17,127 nt of DNA from CAZCCV01 sp964497515 (GTDB taxonomy: Bacteria; Armatimonadota; UBA5829; DTLH01), in NCBI GenBank assembly GCA_964497515.1, contig CAZCCV010000041.1:1-17127 (forward strand), given 5' to 3'. The position numbers were made by a program, and so were the translations under genes. The notes beneath the pieces are model-generated. The model ran no database searches, was not told the origin of the DNA, and was given only the letters and a program-made list of their open reading frames with translations. Positions 16,565 through 17,127 of the stretch are shown here, piece by piece (position 1 is the first letter of the stretch; every line of letters starts with the position of its first letter).

Positions 16565-16609
16565 CTTCCAAGCTGGATGTCGCGGGTTCGAACCCCGTCT
16601 CCCGCTCCA
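16565..16609 (+). pseudogene. 3' part of tRNA-Gly(TCC), probable att site at an element end
   Basis: The segment reads as a tRNA from the anticodon loop on. The loop is CTTCCAA with anticodon TCC (16567-16569), followed by the 3' anticodon strand GCTGG and variable bases ATGTC. The T arm is GCGGG-TTCGAAC-CCCGT, then the acceptor strand CTCCCGC, discriminator T, and encoded CCA (16607-16609). The matching 5' acceptor strand (GCGGGAG) is absent upstream. The bases before the loop cannot form the anticodon stem, and GCTCAGTTGTGCTC cannot make a D stem. It is therefore a fragment, not a working tRNA. Integrases often duplicate a tRNA 3' end on insertion. This orientation places the element to the left and the original chromosome to the right. 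Confidence 0.8.
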
Positions 16610-16648
16610 TTCAGACACCCCTGTTTTTTCATCCCCTCTGAGCGTAAG

Positions 16649-16672
16649 AACGAGCTCAAAACACTCGTTTTT
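16649..16672 (+). terminator. Terminator-like hairpin downstream of the tRNA fragment
   Basis: AACGAG (16649-16654) and CTCGTT (16664-16669) form a perfect 6-bp stem with a 9-nt loop, and the 3' arm runs into a five-T tract (16668-16672). It lies 40 bp after the CCA. It is plausibly the original terminator of the chromosomal tRNA-Gly gene, left on this side by integration. Confidence 0.5.
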
Positions 16673-16704
16673 GGTAGTTGACGCCCCCTTAAACGATTGC
16701 CCCA

Positions 16705-16726
16705 CTTCCAGAAGCTGGATGTCGCG
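16705..16726 (+). repeat. Degraded second copy of the tRNA-Gly core segment
   Basis: CTTCCA, then an extra GA, then AGCTGGATGTCGCG. This repeats 20 bases of the tRNA fragment (16565-16584) with a 2-base insertion, 140 bp downstream. The T arm and acceptor strand are not conserved after it. GTCGC (16721-16725) also pairs with GCGAC (16738-16742). It looks like the scar of an older insertion or a secondary attachment site. Confidence 0.6.
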
Positions 16727-16742
16727 AACTAATAGTGGCGAC

Positions 16743-17127
16743 AACCAGCCTTGCAAAAAGACGGACTACAAGACTTATTATATGCACACTCCCTCAATTA
16801 ACAACATGCCGCAAAAAACAAGCAGCTTGACACAGCCCTGTCAGTGTAATGGGTTGCCCTAATACGATTCTGGAAGTGGAATGCATTATCGTAACAAACG
16901 GGTTGTGGCTAGTGTCTGCCAACATAGCTGCATGTTGTGAACCGCTACGCAACTGTTTTTCTTCAGTTCCTATATCCAAACGTCAGACAGGCTTTCTTGA
17001 TAATCATCTCTCAAGCTTTCCAAGTGTACGCTTGTCAATCATGTGTTACACCACAGCGAGAAAATCCTGGAGTTTCTGATGAGCAGATTTCCAGTTGTGG
17101 ACCAACAAAGGTTGTCGGTTGGATTGC
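16743..17127. other. Right flank with no supportable gene
   Basis: About 385 bp to the window edge. Open frames of 61-76 codons on both strands show no recognised motif and no good ribosome-binding site. A short inverted repeat TGACA/TGTCA lies near 16829-16844. This is probably the chromosomal side of the insertion or another element's remnant; I cannot tell which. Confidence 0.4.

Noticed and set aside
16449..16610. Integrase reading frame extended upstream to an ATG at 16610 (begins MERETGFEPATSSLEG)
   Set aside because: This stretch is the antisense translation of the tRNA remnant, a well-known annotation artefact. The ATG at 16448 has a proper Shine-Dalgarno.
16849..17079. 76-residue plus-strand ORF in the right flank
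   Set aside because: No ribosome-binding site or family resemblance. It overlaps an equally poor frame on the other strand.
1..17127. CRISPR array, insertion sequence or rRNA
   Set aside because: No regularly spaced repeats, no transposase motifs and no rRNA-like sequence seen on either strand.

Overview
Bacterial accessory (defence-island) DNA carrying what reads as a type 4 BREX system with a dedicated cysteine desulfurase. It is followed by a phage-type tyrosine integrase and a partial tRNA-Gly(TCC) that looks like the end of an integrated element. The tRNA remnant has a T discriminator base and an encoded CCA, which fits bacterial tRNA-Gly. Shine-Dalgarno sites precede most genes. The species cannot be named from this window.

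Layout. 89-13239 (+) is one compact, translationally coupled operon with gaps of -11 to +13 bp. Its genes are: (1) a large protein with a sigma-70 region 4-like helix-turn-helix and probable winged-helix repeats, whose frame is open to the left window edge; (2) a PAPS-reductase/DndC-like ATP-pyrophosphatase fused to a ferredoxin-like Fe-S segment (BrxP); (3) a 1375-residue P-loop ATPase (BrxC); (4) PglZ; (5) a short BrxL AAA+ protein; (6) a 65-residue CxxC/CxxC zinc-ribbon protein. After 277 bp (from its likely ATG) comes (7) a NifS/IscS/DndA-like cysteine desulfurase (13517-14644, +). No gene is convincing in the next ~790 bp. A tyrosine recombinase lies on the minus strand (15438-16448). It is followed by an inverted repeat over its ribosome-binding site, two tandem 11-bp repeats, the 3' part of a tRNA-Gly, a terminator-like hairpin, a second degraded copy of the tRNA segment, and unassigned flank to the window end.

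How it may work together. brxP-brxC-pglZ-brxL is the core named for type 4 BREX. There is no PglX-like methyltransferase. A sulfur-mobilising desulfurase lies beside a DndC-like enzyme. This suggests that self-marking uses sulfur on the DNA backbone (phosphorothioation) rather than base methylation. Under that reading the desulfurase supplies sulfur, BrxP activates the DNA backbone, BrxC/PglZ/BrxL carry out recognition and exclusion, and the N-terminal HTH protein and zinc-ribbon protein are accessory or regulatory. The functional link is inference; the domain calls rest on visible motifs.
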